From contig CM057480.1 of the NCBI GenBank assembly GCA_030035585.1, positions 5,325,001 to 5,389,000 on the forward strand: a stretch of DNA of 64,000 bases, given 5' to 3'. This DNA comes from Dugong dugon (lineage: Eukaryota > Chordata > Mammalia > Sirenia > Dugongidae). The position numbers were made by a program, and so were the translations under genes. Below the pieces are notes generated by a model. The model searched no databases. It saw only the letters and a list, made by a program, of their open reading frames with translations, and was not told where the DNA came from. Shown here piece after piece: positions 55,344 to 64,000 of this stretch (its first letter is position 1; every line of letters begins with the position of its first letter).

Positions 55344-56796
55344 CTCACACCCTAGAAGAGCTCCTCCCCTTAAATCTGGGCTGACCTATGACTTGCTTTA
55401 GCCAACAGAATACCATAGATGCTGTGTCAATTCCAAGACTAAGCCTTAAGAAGACTGGAAGCTTCTCCTTCTACACTGTTGGTTACTCTGAGCTGTCACA
55501 TAAGAAGTCTCACTAACTTGCTAGAGAGACCCCATGGAGAGATTATGTGGAGAGACTACATGGAGAGCCTTATGGGGAGAAAGAGACCCTGAAACTACAT
55601 GAAGAAAAACCAAGGAAAGCAGTCATCAGTGAGAACCAAACCAAACCATCTCTCAATGGAGTGGTTTCCGCCAGCCCGCCGCCATTCAAATCATCCCAGA
55701 TCAGGTGTCAGAGACGCCAGGGAAGATGCCATTTTGGACTGTACACCACGCGAAATGGAGCCATTGAATCACCACTGCGCCCTGCCCTAATTCCAGACCC
55801 TTAGATCGTTGAGACGTAATGGTAGCTGCAGCTGCTAGGTTTGGGGAACGTTATGCATCCAGATAACGGACACACATGCCCAGTGATCATTTTCCATAAA
55901 GCTCAGGAGTTAACATCATAAGCCTCCAGTTCAATCCAGTTACTGCGCCATGGGCACCCTCCCCGCCATCCATCCTCACACGCTCTGATTCTAGATTCAA
56001 ACTGCCTCTGTAATTATGACTTTAAAGGCCGCTGGAGTCCCAGAGCCAGTCCCCATATTTCTCAGTTACAGCGGGGACGTAAGAAGTGACAGGGCACAGT
56101 AGGCAGCTGTCTTGTGGTGCTGCAGAACAGAACCAGCACAGCGCCAGTGCACCCCAAGGGAGACATTAGCAGAGCAAGCCTCGGAGATTATCCGGCCCCT
56201 GCCTACTCTCAGCTGGGGCTCCTGCCAATCCTGTTAGCTTTGTGCTTACATAATCACCAAGTCCACCTACATACCTTTCAAAAAAAAAAAAAAATTCCGG
56301 AACTGTGGGCCATAATATCCTTCTGAATTATTATCTGGGTTGGTGCACTGAGGGGAGGGTTGATAAAAGCACAGCAAGAAAAACAGGCTGGCAGCATCAA
56401 CAGAAAAACACAAGGGGTTCTATTGATTCACAATTAAAAAATAATAATGCCATCATTTGACTTTTGAAAGTGCTGAAATCCTATCTTACACATTACTCAT
56501 GTTTGATGTCCAATCCAATGATTAGTCTTGATTTTAGTGGAAGATTTCTGCATAGGAAATTAAGGAGAGGAATTCATAATTCCCTAGAATTTGAGTTGAT
56601 GCCACCAGGCCCTTAAAATATGTATATCATCTGAAATGTATCAAAAGTAAAATTCTTTTGACAAATTTAGTTAATGATTCTGGAAAGGGAAACTCAGAAT
56701 AAAGGTGCTCAATAGAGACAGTATCAGCTCGGGGTCTTTGCATTAAGCCAGGAAATAGGTAGAGAATAAGAAATTAACTCAAGGTATGACCGTTCT
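55344..56796. other. No gene; old LTR-like repeat then unique sequence
   Basis: 55,350-55,660 resembles the old repeat that flanks copy A of the palindromic element (GACTTGCTTTAGCCAACAG). The rest is unassigned, with an A-run at 56,281-56,294. Confidence 0.4.
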
Positions 56797-57005
56797 GGAG
56801 TCCCCAGATGGTGCCAAAAGTTAATGCACTAGGCTGCTAACCAAAAGGTTGGAGGTTTGAGCCCACCCAGAAGTGCCTGGGAAGAAAGTCATGGAGATCT
56901 ACTTCTGAAAAATCAGCCATTGAAAACCCTGTGGAGCACAGTTCTACTCTGACGCACATGGGGTCGCCATGAGTCAGAGTCGACTCGATAGTCATGGATT
57001 CTTTT
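56797..57005 (+). repeat. AfroSINE, long variant
   Basis: GGAGTCCCCAGATGGTGCCA, GGCTGCTAACCAAAAGGTTG, AGATCTACTTCTGAAAAATC, GGGTCGCCATGAGTCAGAG. Confidence 0.87.
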
Positions 57006-57636
57006 ATGGTAGTTCTTTTTAAGGATTCAGAAAATCCTCTCATTTAGATTTAATATTCATTGATTTCTCCAGAATGGACTTTTTATGAAGGAAACTGCTC
57101 TGTGGCTGAGCAGGTACATTTGTTTCAGTACCTCTCATGCGCCACACACCACAGTAGGTCCTGGAGATTTCACAATAAAGTAGCATGTGGTCCTGGCCCT
57201 CAAAGAACTTACTGGCTTGTACAGGAGTCACGTGTGAAAGCAGACCCCAGCAGCAGAGTGCTGGTAAATGCAGTGGGTGGGTAGGAATGGCACAGGCTAG
57301 AGAGGGGATTGGGACAGTCAGCAAAAGGTCACAGAGCTATAGGCCAACTCTGCACTAGTCCTAAGACTCCAGACTTTCACAGTTCCTGGGATTCAAGAGA
57401 CTAAGTCTCTTTGTGACCTTGAGAAGGCATCTGAGTTTGTGAGGAGACCACCAGCTAGCTTCATCTAAATGCTGATTGTTTTTTATGGCATTGGGGGCAC
57501 TGGTGACAGACTGGATTTGAATCACTACTTGTGGCCTGGTCCTACCTTTTGTACCTCAGGATCTTCACCTGTAAAATGGGAAAAATAAAGATTTACTTCA
57601 TAGAGGGTTTCTGAAGTAAAAATGGGCAGGTCTTAG
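57006..57636. other. No gene; old repeats
   Basis: 57,100-57,330 fits the same old interspersed repeat as 49,540; 57,480-57,625 is MIR-like (CTTCACCTGTAAAATGGG). Confidence 0.45.
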
Positions 57637-58059
57637 TGTCCCAGGCTTGTTGAAACAAAGTACTACAAGGTGGTAGCTTCAAAGAACAGAAATTTATTTT
57701 TCACAATCACGGAGGCTAGAAGTCCCAAGCAGACTATCGACCATGTAAACTCCTCCTGAGCGCTTTGAGTTCCATGCCTCTCTCCTGCAATGCTTGGCGT
57801 TCCTTTGCTGCTTAGGGATGCATCTTCCTCCACTGTCACATGACATCTGTCTCCCCACCCTGTGTGACTCTGTTTTGCTGTCTGATGTCTTTTATAAGAC
57901 CCCACTCAGAAGGGGTTAGGATTAGAGCCACCCCCACCCCACCCCACCCACCCACCCCTGCCCCGCTATTCCAGTATGACCTCTTTAACTTAACTGACAA
58001 TCAAAGAAGAACCCTATTTCCAAACATCTCTTTTTGGGGGACAAATTCAACCCATCACA
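57637..58059 (-). mobile_element. MLT1-type MaLR LTR
   Basis: Reversed LTR: TGTCCCAGGCTTGTTGAAAC, AACAGAAATTTATTTTTCAC, TGTCTTTTATAAGACCCCAC, ending CAAATTCAACCCATCACA. A C-rich tract lies at 57,930-57,962. Confidence 0.75.
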
Positions 58060-59121
58060 GGATATAATTAAGATAAGGTTCCCCAAAAGCAGAACTCGAG
58101 AGCAGAATTCATAAACAGGTGATTTATGAAGGAAGTGCTCCCAGGAGAGACCAGTAAGTGAGTAGCCAAAGCAAGACAGGGAACGGGGAAGCCAGGTAGA
58201 GGTACAGCTCAGGCAGGTCCCACAGAGCGCGGCCTCAGGGCGATTCCGCAGGGGAACTCTGGGTGTAAGTTATGCCTTGGAGTTGACCCCACTGGAGGCA
58301 AGTGAAGGGAGCGTTCACATTCCTGCATTTGTCAGCCCCCTGTTAAGAGCCTCCATGGGGGTAGGCATGGGGGGAAAATGCAAACTCCCAAGTACTTCTA
58401 ATTCTCTGCACATGTGGGTAAAGTGACTCCAACAACCAGCGTGCAGCCCTGTAAAGGTAAGTCTTGGGTGCCAGCTGCTGGGAAGTAAATGCCAGTGAAG
58501 CTGGGGGAGGAATGCACATAGCTGTAAAGGAAACCCAAGAGGATCTGGGTGGAATACCAACAGTGCCCACGTCAGCGTACAGTTCCAGGCATATAGTAGT
58601 CACTCAACAGATGGCCCTTTCACCTTTTCCTGGCCTTTCACACATTCCAGTCAAGACAAGTCTTTAGGGTTCTCTAACTTGCAGCTCAGGATCATAACTT
58701 ATGGCAACAAACTCACGCATGCACCTAGGTCTAGGGAAGAAGAAGGAGTATCAGTCTTTGACATACTCTGTGGACTACTGCACATTAATCCCTCTGTTCT
58801 CCCACGGGCCACGTTTCTTCTCCAGCAGCTCCATTAAACCAGAAGAGGCTATTTCACCCCTGGCTCATATGCAGGACAGGAAGAAGCTGAAGAGAGGGAC
58901 AGGGTGGGCAGTGTTGGTCATAGCCTAGGCACTCACTGGTTTCTTGCCCCAGTGAAAGGCATTGGTGGTGTACTGCAGTGGCCAGACTTCCCCATGGAGG
59001 GGGCATCTACTGTCCCACTCTGTGCACAGACAGTGACCAGCCCCCTCCATGCTTCTCTCAGTAGAAACTCTCCTCCTAAAAGCTGGATGAGACCTCTAAC
59101 ATCTTGGGAGGGGTTGGTGTC
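58060..59121. other. No gene; old mammalian repeat and unique sequence
   Basis: 58,060-58,620 looks like a widespread old repeat (CCAAAAGCAGAACTCGAG, GCTCAGGCAGGTCCCACAG); name not assigned. The frames 58,701-59,218 have no supported product. Confidence 0.4.
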
Positions 59122-60001
59122 TGTTATATATTCAATCAAAGTCCTAACCCCTTTGCCTATGAACATGGCTTTGGAAATAGTGCTTTTGAAGATGTTACCA
59201 GTTGACACGGGGTCATAGTGGAATAGGGTGGGTCCTAATCCAATCTGAGGGGAGTCCTATAAAAGAGGAGATGAGACACAGAGAGACAGACAGAGGGAAG
59301 ACAGCTATGTAAGGACAGAATTATGCTTAGCTGCAAGCCAGGGAACACCTGGGGCTACCAGAAGCTGATAGACAATGAAGGACTGGAGAGAACATGGCCT
59401 TGTCAACACCCTGGATTCTGACTACTGACATCCTCTTTAAAGTGTTGAAAAGCAAAGATGTCACCTTGAAGACTAAGATGTGCTTGACCCAAACCATGAT
59501 ATTTTCAGTCACCTCATATGCATGTGAAAGCTGGACAAAGAATAAGGAAGAATGAAGAAGAATTGACATCTTTGAATTTTGGTGTTGGACTGCCAGAAGA
59601 ACAAACAAATCTGTCTTGGAAGAAGTACAGCCAGAATGCGCAGTAGAAGCAAAGGTGGCAAGATTACGTCTCACATACTTTGGACATGTTATCAGGAGGG
59701 ACCAGTCCCTGGATATCATGCTTGGTAAGGTAGAGGGTCAGCAAAGAAGAGGAAGACCCTCAACGAGATGGATTGACACAGTGGCTGCAACAATGGGCTC
59801 AAGCATAACAATGATTGTGAGGATGGCACAGGACCGGGCCGTATTTCGTTCTGTTTTACATAGGGTTGCTAGGAGTTGGAACCAACTCAATGGCACCTAA
59901 CAAAAACAACATCCAGAAGAACTGTGAGATAATAAACATCTGTTGTTTAAAGCCATCCGCTTTGTAACACTTTGTTATGGCAGTCAGGGGACGCTAATGC
60001 A
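59122..60001 (+). mobile_element. MLT1-type LTR with exact 5-bp duplication, split by RTE
   Basis: GTGTC is exact at 59117-59121 and 60002-60006. TGTTATATATTCAATCAAAG to GGCAGTCAGGGGACGCTAA, with TCCTATAAAAGAGGAGATGA; interrupted by 59,434-59,908. Confidence 0.87.
59434..59908 (+). mobile_element. RTE/BovB-type LINE 3' end inside MLT1
   Basis: ACATCC is exact at 59428-59433 and 59909-59914. The insert encodes the RTE C-terminal region: SVTSYACESWTKNKEE, a stop, then IDIFEFWCWTARRTNKSVLE, LRLTYFGHVIRRDQSLDIML, GQQRRGRPSTRWIDTVAA and a final SWNQLNGT. Its 94-codon open frame (59,616-59,900) is the C-terminal fragment of the reverse-transcriptase polyprotein, not a gene. The tail GTTGCTAGGAGTTGGAACCA, then CACCTAACAAAAACAAC is the sequence copied at the ends of AfroSINEs. 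Confidence 0.9.
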
Positions 60002-60541
60002 GTGTCCAAATGAAGGATACATTTAAGATATGTGGGCCTGAATCAGAACATAGTTCAAAGGATCCCCGTGGCCATAACAAGGAGGGGAGAGAGGGGTCAG
60101 CACAAAACTAGAGCCTCAGCAAAGAAGTCTGAGGAAATCTATTGTCTATTGAGAATCTGTTATAGACCATGATCTCTTTTACTCAGGATTAAAAAAATTC
60201 ATTTTAATAGCTGGAACCAAACATCCTCTTATGAGAGAACTATCTTTGCTTAGGAAAATATTTTGCTAAACTGTAGTCACTGGGGATGGTGAAACCCCAA
60301 AAGCTTGGTCTGTAAGAGACAAGGAGGAGATAACTCAATCATTCTACCTAATAAGTGTCTTGAGGCTGGGGTGAGTTGGTATAGAAGAGATAGAATGAAT
60401 CTGGAGATGAGAGAGAGGAGGTAAGACACAATTGTAGGAGACTGCTCTTCTCTAAGACTAACATTAATCCATTAGTCTCTTCATCTTCAATCTCTTCTCA
60501 CTAGGATATTTTCAACCTCTAAGTCTGTAAATATCTTCCCC
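60002..60541. other. No gene; unassigned sequence
   Basis: No repeat or domain recognised. Confidence 0.35.
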
Positions 60542-61059
60542 TGTCTTAGTCATCTAGTGCCGCTGTAACAGAAATACCACAAGTAGATGACTTGAACAAA
60601 GACAAATTTATTCTCTCACAGTGTGGTAGGCTAGAAGTCCGAATTCAGGGCGCCAGCTCCAGGGGAAGGCTTTCTCTGTCGGCTCTGGGGGAAGGTCCTT
60701 GTCATCAATCTCCCCTTGGGTCTGGGAGCGTCTCAGCACAGGGACCCTGGGTCCAAAGGACTCGCTCTTCTCCTGGCTCTTTTTTCTTGGTGGTATGAGA
60801 TCCCTTCCCTTTCTACTCAATTCTCTCTTTTATGTCTCAAAAGAGATTGACTCAAGATACAATCTAATCTTGTAGATTGAGTTCTGCCTCATTAACATAG
60901 CTGCCTCTAATACTGCCTCATTAACATCACAGAGGTTAGGATTTACAACACACAGGATAATCATATCAGATAACAAAACGGAGGACAACCACACAAAACA
61001 GGGAATCATGGCCTAGCAAAGTTGACGCATATTATTGTGGGACACAATTCAATCCACAG
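60542..61059 (-). mobile_element. Solo LTR, afrotherian MaLR-like family
   Basis: TGTCTTAGTCATCTAGTGCC to GACACAATTCAATCCACAG, reversed. Includes GGAAGGTCCTTGTCATCAAT, the family's middle segment. Confidence 0.86.
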
Positions 61060-61689
61060 CCCTGCTTCCACTCTAAGCTATAGCCTTGTGTTTCCTCTTT
61101 GCTCCCTACTTGAGTCATCCCTGAGACATCCCAGCCTGGGCTTCACCTATCTGCCCAGGTGTCCGAGCTGCCAACACTCCTAAGCAGTGCCATGAACCCA
61201 AAGTCCACCGTCTGCAGAGTCAAGTGGCCTCCCAATTACCCTAGCCCACATCTGTCACTCTTAACACTGATAAATTTCCAAAGATGCCCCAGATCGTCAG
61301 CAAAGAGGGCAGCTGCCTTCTACCATTAACCTCACACAGGGCTAGAGCATCCGAAAAGGCCTTTCTTGTCTTTCTACAGCACCCTGAGAAATGACCCATG
61401 TCTAGGGCCTCCTATCAGATGTGCAACCTGTGACTGTTTTCCTGCCGGCTCTCTAGTATAAATATTTTCATTCTGCTCTGCTTTAAAACGGCGGTGTTTA
61501 TAAACCGCTTCTAACCCAAAAGACTCCAAGTTATTGAGAGCATGAACTTGTTTGCAGCTCTGCCCTGCCACAGACCTCACCCTATCAGCGAGCAACAGTG
61601 CTCCCAGGGGCAACCAGGGCCCCTGCCCCTTCTGAGGAAGTGCAGTCACTGATCAAATTGGCATCTTCTTAAATTCTCATTCCACCTGG
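61060..61689. other. No gene; unique sequence
   Basis: No repeat consensus recognised. A minus frame at 61,374-61,649 has no domain. Confidence 0.35.
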
Positions 61690-62395
61690 CAGGTCAGGTG
61701 GAATTATAACCATTCGGCTAGCAGCTGAGTACTTAACTGTTGTGCTGCCAGGACTCTTGACAGTTATTGCCAAATACCTCTAGAGTGGGTGAAGCAATTT
61801 ACTTGACACTAGTTGTATATAATTATACATATATAATGTATGTGTATATCAATGTATGTACTTATATGTGTATATATGTATGTATATATAACCCTCATAT
61901 GTATATGATTATACATATACCGTCATGCGTCTGTCAGTTTGTCGTACTGTGGTGGCTTGCATGTTGCTGTGATGCTGGAAGCTATGCCACCGGTATTCAA
62001 ACACCAGCAGGGTCACCTGTGGTGGACAGGTTTCAGCTGAGCTTCCAGACTAAGACAGACTAGGAAGAAGGACCTGGCAGTTCTTATGTATGTATATATT
62101 ATATATGTATGTATGTGTATATATATGTATGTGTATATATAGCCCTCATATATGATTATACATATAGATATACAGACATATATATGCATGTGTATATACA
62201 TAGTATATATGTATGTTATGTATGTGTGTATCTCTATATGTATAATCATATACAACTTGTTTCAAGTAAATTGATTCACCCACTCTAGAGGTATCTGGCA
62301 ATAATTGTCAAGAGTCCTGGAGTCCATTCAAGTAGCCCTGGTAGCACAATGGTTAAGCACTGGACTGCTAACCCAGTGGTTGGCAGTTTAAACTT
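61690..62395. repeat. Imperfect palindrome of about 570-700 bp with SINE ends and an RTE-like core
   Basis: Arms 61748-61832 and 62236-62320 are both 85 bp and match in inverse orientation at 79 of 85 positions (my count). Inversion-related AfroSINE sequence continues outside on both sides (61,690-61,747 reversed, 62,321-62,395 forward). The loop holds AT-rich (GTAT)n sequence and a fragment at 61,920-62,081 (GTGGTGGCTTGCATGTTGCT, CTTCCAGACTAAGACAGACT) resembling the 5' part of the RTE LINE and the body of the SINE at 20,131. Confidence 0.85.
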
Positions 62396-62510
62396 CCCAG
62401 TGGCTTCATGGGAGAAAGACCTGGCGATCTGCTCCCATAAAGCAGTTCTACTCTGTAACACATGGAGTCGCTGAGTCAAGATGGACTCAACGGCACCTAA
62501 CAACACAAGT
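62332..62510 (+). repeat. AfroSINE
   Basis: AGTAGCCCTGGTAGCACAAT head, TCTACTCTGTAACACATGG, CGGCACCTAACAACACAAG tail. Confidence 0.88.
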
Positions 62511-62992
62511 GTCCGTGCCCTTTGACCCTAGAATTCCACTTTGGGAAATGTACCCGGAGAAATGCAAAGTTTCATAAGTAAGAAAACTCTCATGATAAAA
62601 TACTGATGTTAATAGCCAGTTGCCATCAAGTCAATTCTGTCTCATGGTGACCCCATGTGTGTCAGAGTAAAACCGTGCTCCACAAGGTTTTCAATGGCTG
62701 CTTTTTCAGAAGTAGATTGCCAGGCCTTTCTTCTGAGATGCCTTTGGGTAGACTCGAACCTCCAACTTTTTGGTCAGCACCACCCAGAGACTCCACATTT
62801 GTAATACTAAAGCCTAAAAACAGCCTGTGTGGCCAATAGTAGAGAAATAACTAAATACATTTTATTGTATCTATATAACTGAATATTTTGTAACCATTAA
62901 AAATCAAAGTTTGAAGGATAATTAATGACATAAGGAAATGTTCACTATAGATATAGGTAGATACAGAGACAGATAGAAAGATGGGAAGATAC
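62511..62992 (+). mobile_element. L1 3'-UTR remnant split by a SINE
   Basis: CCTTTGACCCTAGAATTCCA at 62,519 and GTAACCATTAAAAATCAAAG at 62,891 are L1 3' phrases; an AfroSINE sits between them. Confidence 0.55.
62614..62794 (-). repeat. AfroSINE, diverged variant
   Basis: GCCAGTTGCCATCAAGTCAA, TTTTCAGAAGTAGATTGCCA, GGGTAGACTCGAACCTCCAA. Same subtype as 53,684-53,880. Confidence 0.86.
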
Positions 62993-63197
62993 AGAGCCTG
63001 GGCGGTGCAAGTGGTTTGTGATCGGCTGCTAACTGAAAGACTGGTGGTTAGTGGCTCCACCGAAGAAAAGCCCTGGTGATCTGCTTCCATACAGATTACA
63101 GCCAAAAAAAAAAAAAACCCACTATGGAGCACTTCTACTCTGTAACACATGGGGATGCCATGAGCCGGGGGCTGACTCAACGACAGCTAACAACAAC
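62993..63197 (+). repeat. AfroSINE, long variant
   Basis: ACAGAGCCTGGGCGGTGCAA, GATCTGCTTCCATACAGATT, ATGGAGCACTTCTACTCTGT, CAACGACAGCTAACAACAAC; an A-run splits the body near 63,105. Confidence 0.87.
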
Positions 63198-63249
63198 TAT
63201 ATATACATATACATACACACACATACCTACATACACACGTACACACATA

Positions 63250-63409
63250 TGGGAAACCTGGTGGTGCGGTGATTAAGAGCGTGGCTGCTCACCAAAAGGT
63301 CAGCAGTTGGAATCCACCAGCTGCTCCTTGGAAACCCTATGGGGCAGTTCTACTCTGTCCTATAGGGTCGCTATGAGTGGGAACTGACTCGATGGTACCT
63401 AGCAACAAC

Positions 63410-63411
<2 letters not shown>
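63250..63411 (+). repeat. AfroSINE, best-preserved copy
   Basis: GGGAAACCTGGTGGTGCGGT to GATGGTACCTAGCAACAACA, with GGTCGCTATGAGTGGGAACT. It runs into a (CA)n tract (63,407-63,446), probably grown from its own tail. Confidence 0.9.
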
Positions 63412-63446
<35 letters not shown>

Positions 63447-63451
<5 letters not shown>

Positions 63452-64000
63452 ATTAACGTCATTTTTGAGGAATAAAATTGGATCCAATTTTATCTCTCCA
63501 AAATGACGTAAATATATAAATACACTAAAATTTGGGATTACGAATAATTTCAATAGTTTTATTTTTCTCATTTCCTACAACTATTATAAATATAACACTG
63601 TTTCCGAACTAGAAAAATTAAATGTTATCAAGTTTTTAATTAAGAGTAAGCCTGGGTCAAGCTCATCAAGAGCCAAATATAATATTTATTTACCAGCCAA
63701 TCATGGAGCGGCTCCTACATGGCCAGGCACTGTGCTTGAGGATAAATGTTCCTAAGATTAATAGAACCCACTTTCTACACGAGCACCCACTCAGCATCAT
63801 AGGAGTTGGTTTGTCATTTGACAGCAATGTGGTGAGTACGGTGGGAGCACCAAGGAGGGAATGCTGACTTTGTTGGGGGAGAGATAAGGTAAGCATCACA
63901 GAGGAAGTGGTAGCCCTACAAGTATCATCATTCACTCCATTCATGCAATGACCAATGGCTATGTACTAAACACCTACAGCGTCCCAGGCACTGTGCTTGG
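63447..64000. other. No gene; AT-rich sequence then an old interspersed repeat
   Basis: 63,690-64,000 shows the TGGCCAGGCACTGTGCTTGA-type phrase of the same old family as 49,540; it recurs at the window's right edge. Confidence 0.4.

Noticed and set aside
59616-59900. 94-codon open frame as a host gene
   Set aside because: The sequence is the C-terminal end of an RTE/BovB LINE with target duplication.

Overview
The window is vertebrate, and specifically mammalian, genomic DNA: spliced exons, no operons, and about four fifths interspersed repeats. The repeats point to an afrotherian, most likely an elephant or close relative. Some two dozen copies of a tRNA-derived SINE end in the tail of an RTE/BovB-type LINE (AfroSINE type). 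They sit beside RTE 3' ends, L1 fragments, ERVL-MaLR (MLT1-type) LTRs, a second MaLR-like LTR family present nine times, and a few DNA transposons. The species call rests on remembered repeat families, not on a search.

Region 1 (1-11,080) holds the only gene I can support, a RALGDS-like paralogue on the + strand. Five exons (4600-4683, 6244-6437, 7083-7142, 8052-8245, 8481 to about 10,990) join with correct GT/AG sites and matching phases. They encode the N-terminal Ras-exchanger (REM/RasGEF_N) part of RalGDS, followed by a proline-rich tail built from a 153-bp coding minisatellite (about 14 units). The tail carries two frame changes relative to the repeat, and no CDC25/RasGEF catalytic domain follows before a polyadenylation signal. 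The first exon with a start codon was not found. An inverted copy of only the last ~550 bp of this gene lies at 1-552. A 56-bp minisatellite (2944-3448) and a solo LTR (4000-4464) sit just upstream of the first exon.

Region 2 (11,077-42,080) is intergenic. It has a MaLR element with both LTRs and internal sequence (11,077-12,832), an LTR inside an L1 tail (16,304-16,827), an LTR inside a hAT-like element with both target-site duplications intact (18,725-19,643), a MER5A copy, a SINE with clear A and B boxes, a GT-rich array with a regular 34-bp unit, and a recent-looking L1 3' insertion with a 16-bp duplication.

Region 3 (42,080-47,740) is one old L1 in + orientation (5' part, ORF1 and ORF2 fragments), broken by an MLT1 LTR that itself carries another LTR, by a second MLT1 LTR, and by an AT-rich microsatellite plus SINE.

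Region 4 (47,740-64,000) is more intergenic DNA: inverted L1 tails, an RTE fragment split by an LTR, an MLT1 LTR split by an RTE fragment, a mariner-like palindromic element (second copy of one at 32.6 kb) and a 570-bp imperfect palindrome. No further protein-coding gene, tRNA gene or other RNA gene is supported. The nested insertions give a relative order of activity: L1 and MLT1 first, then hAT and RTE, then the afrotherian LTR and SINEs.
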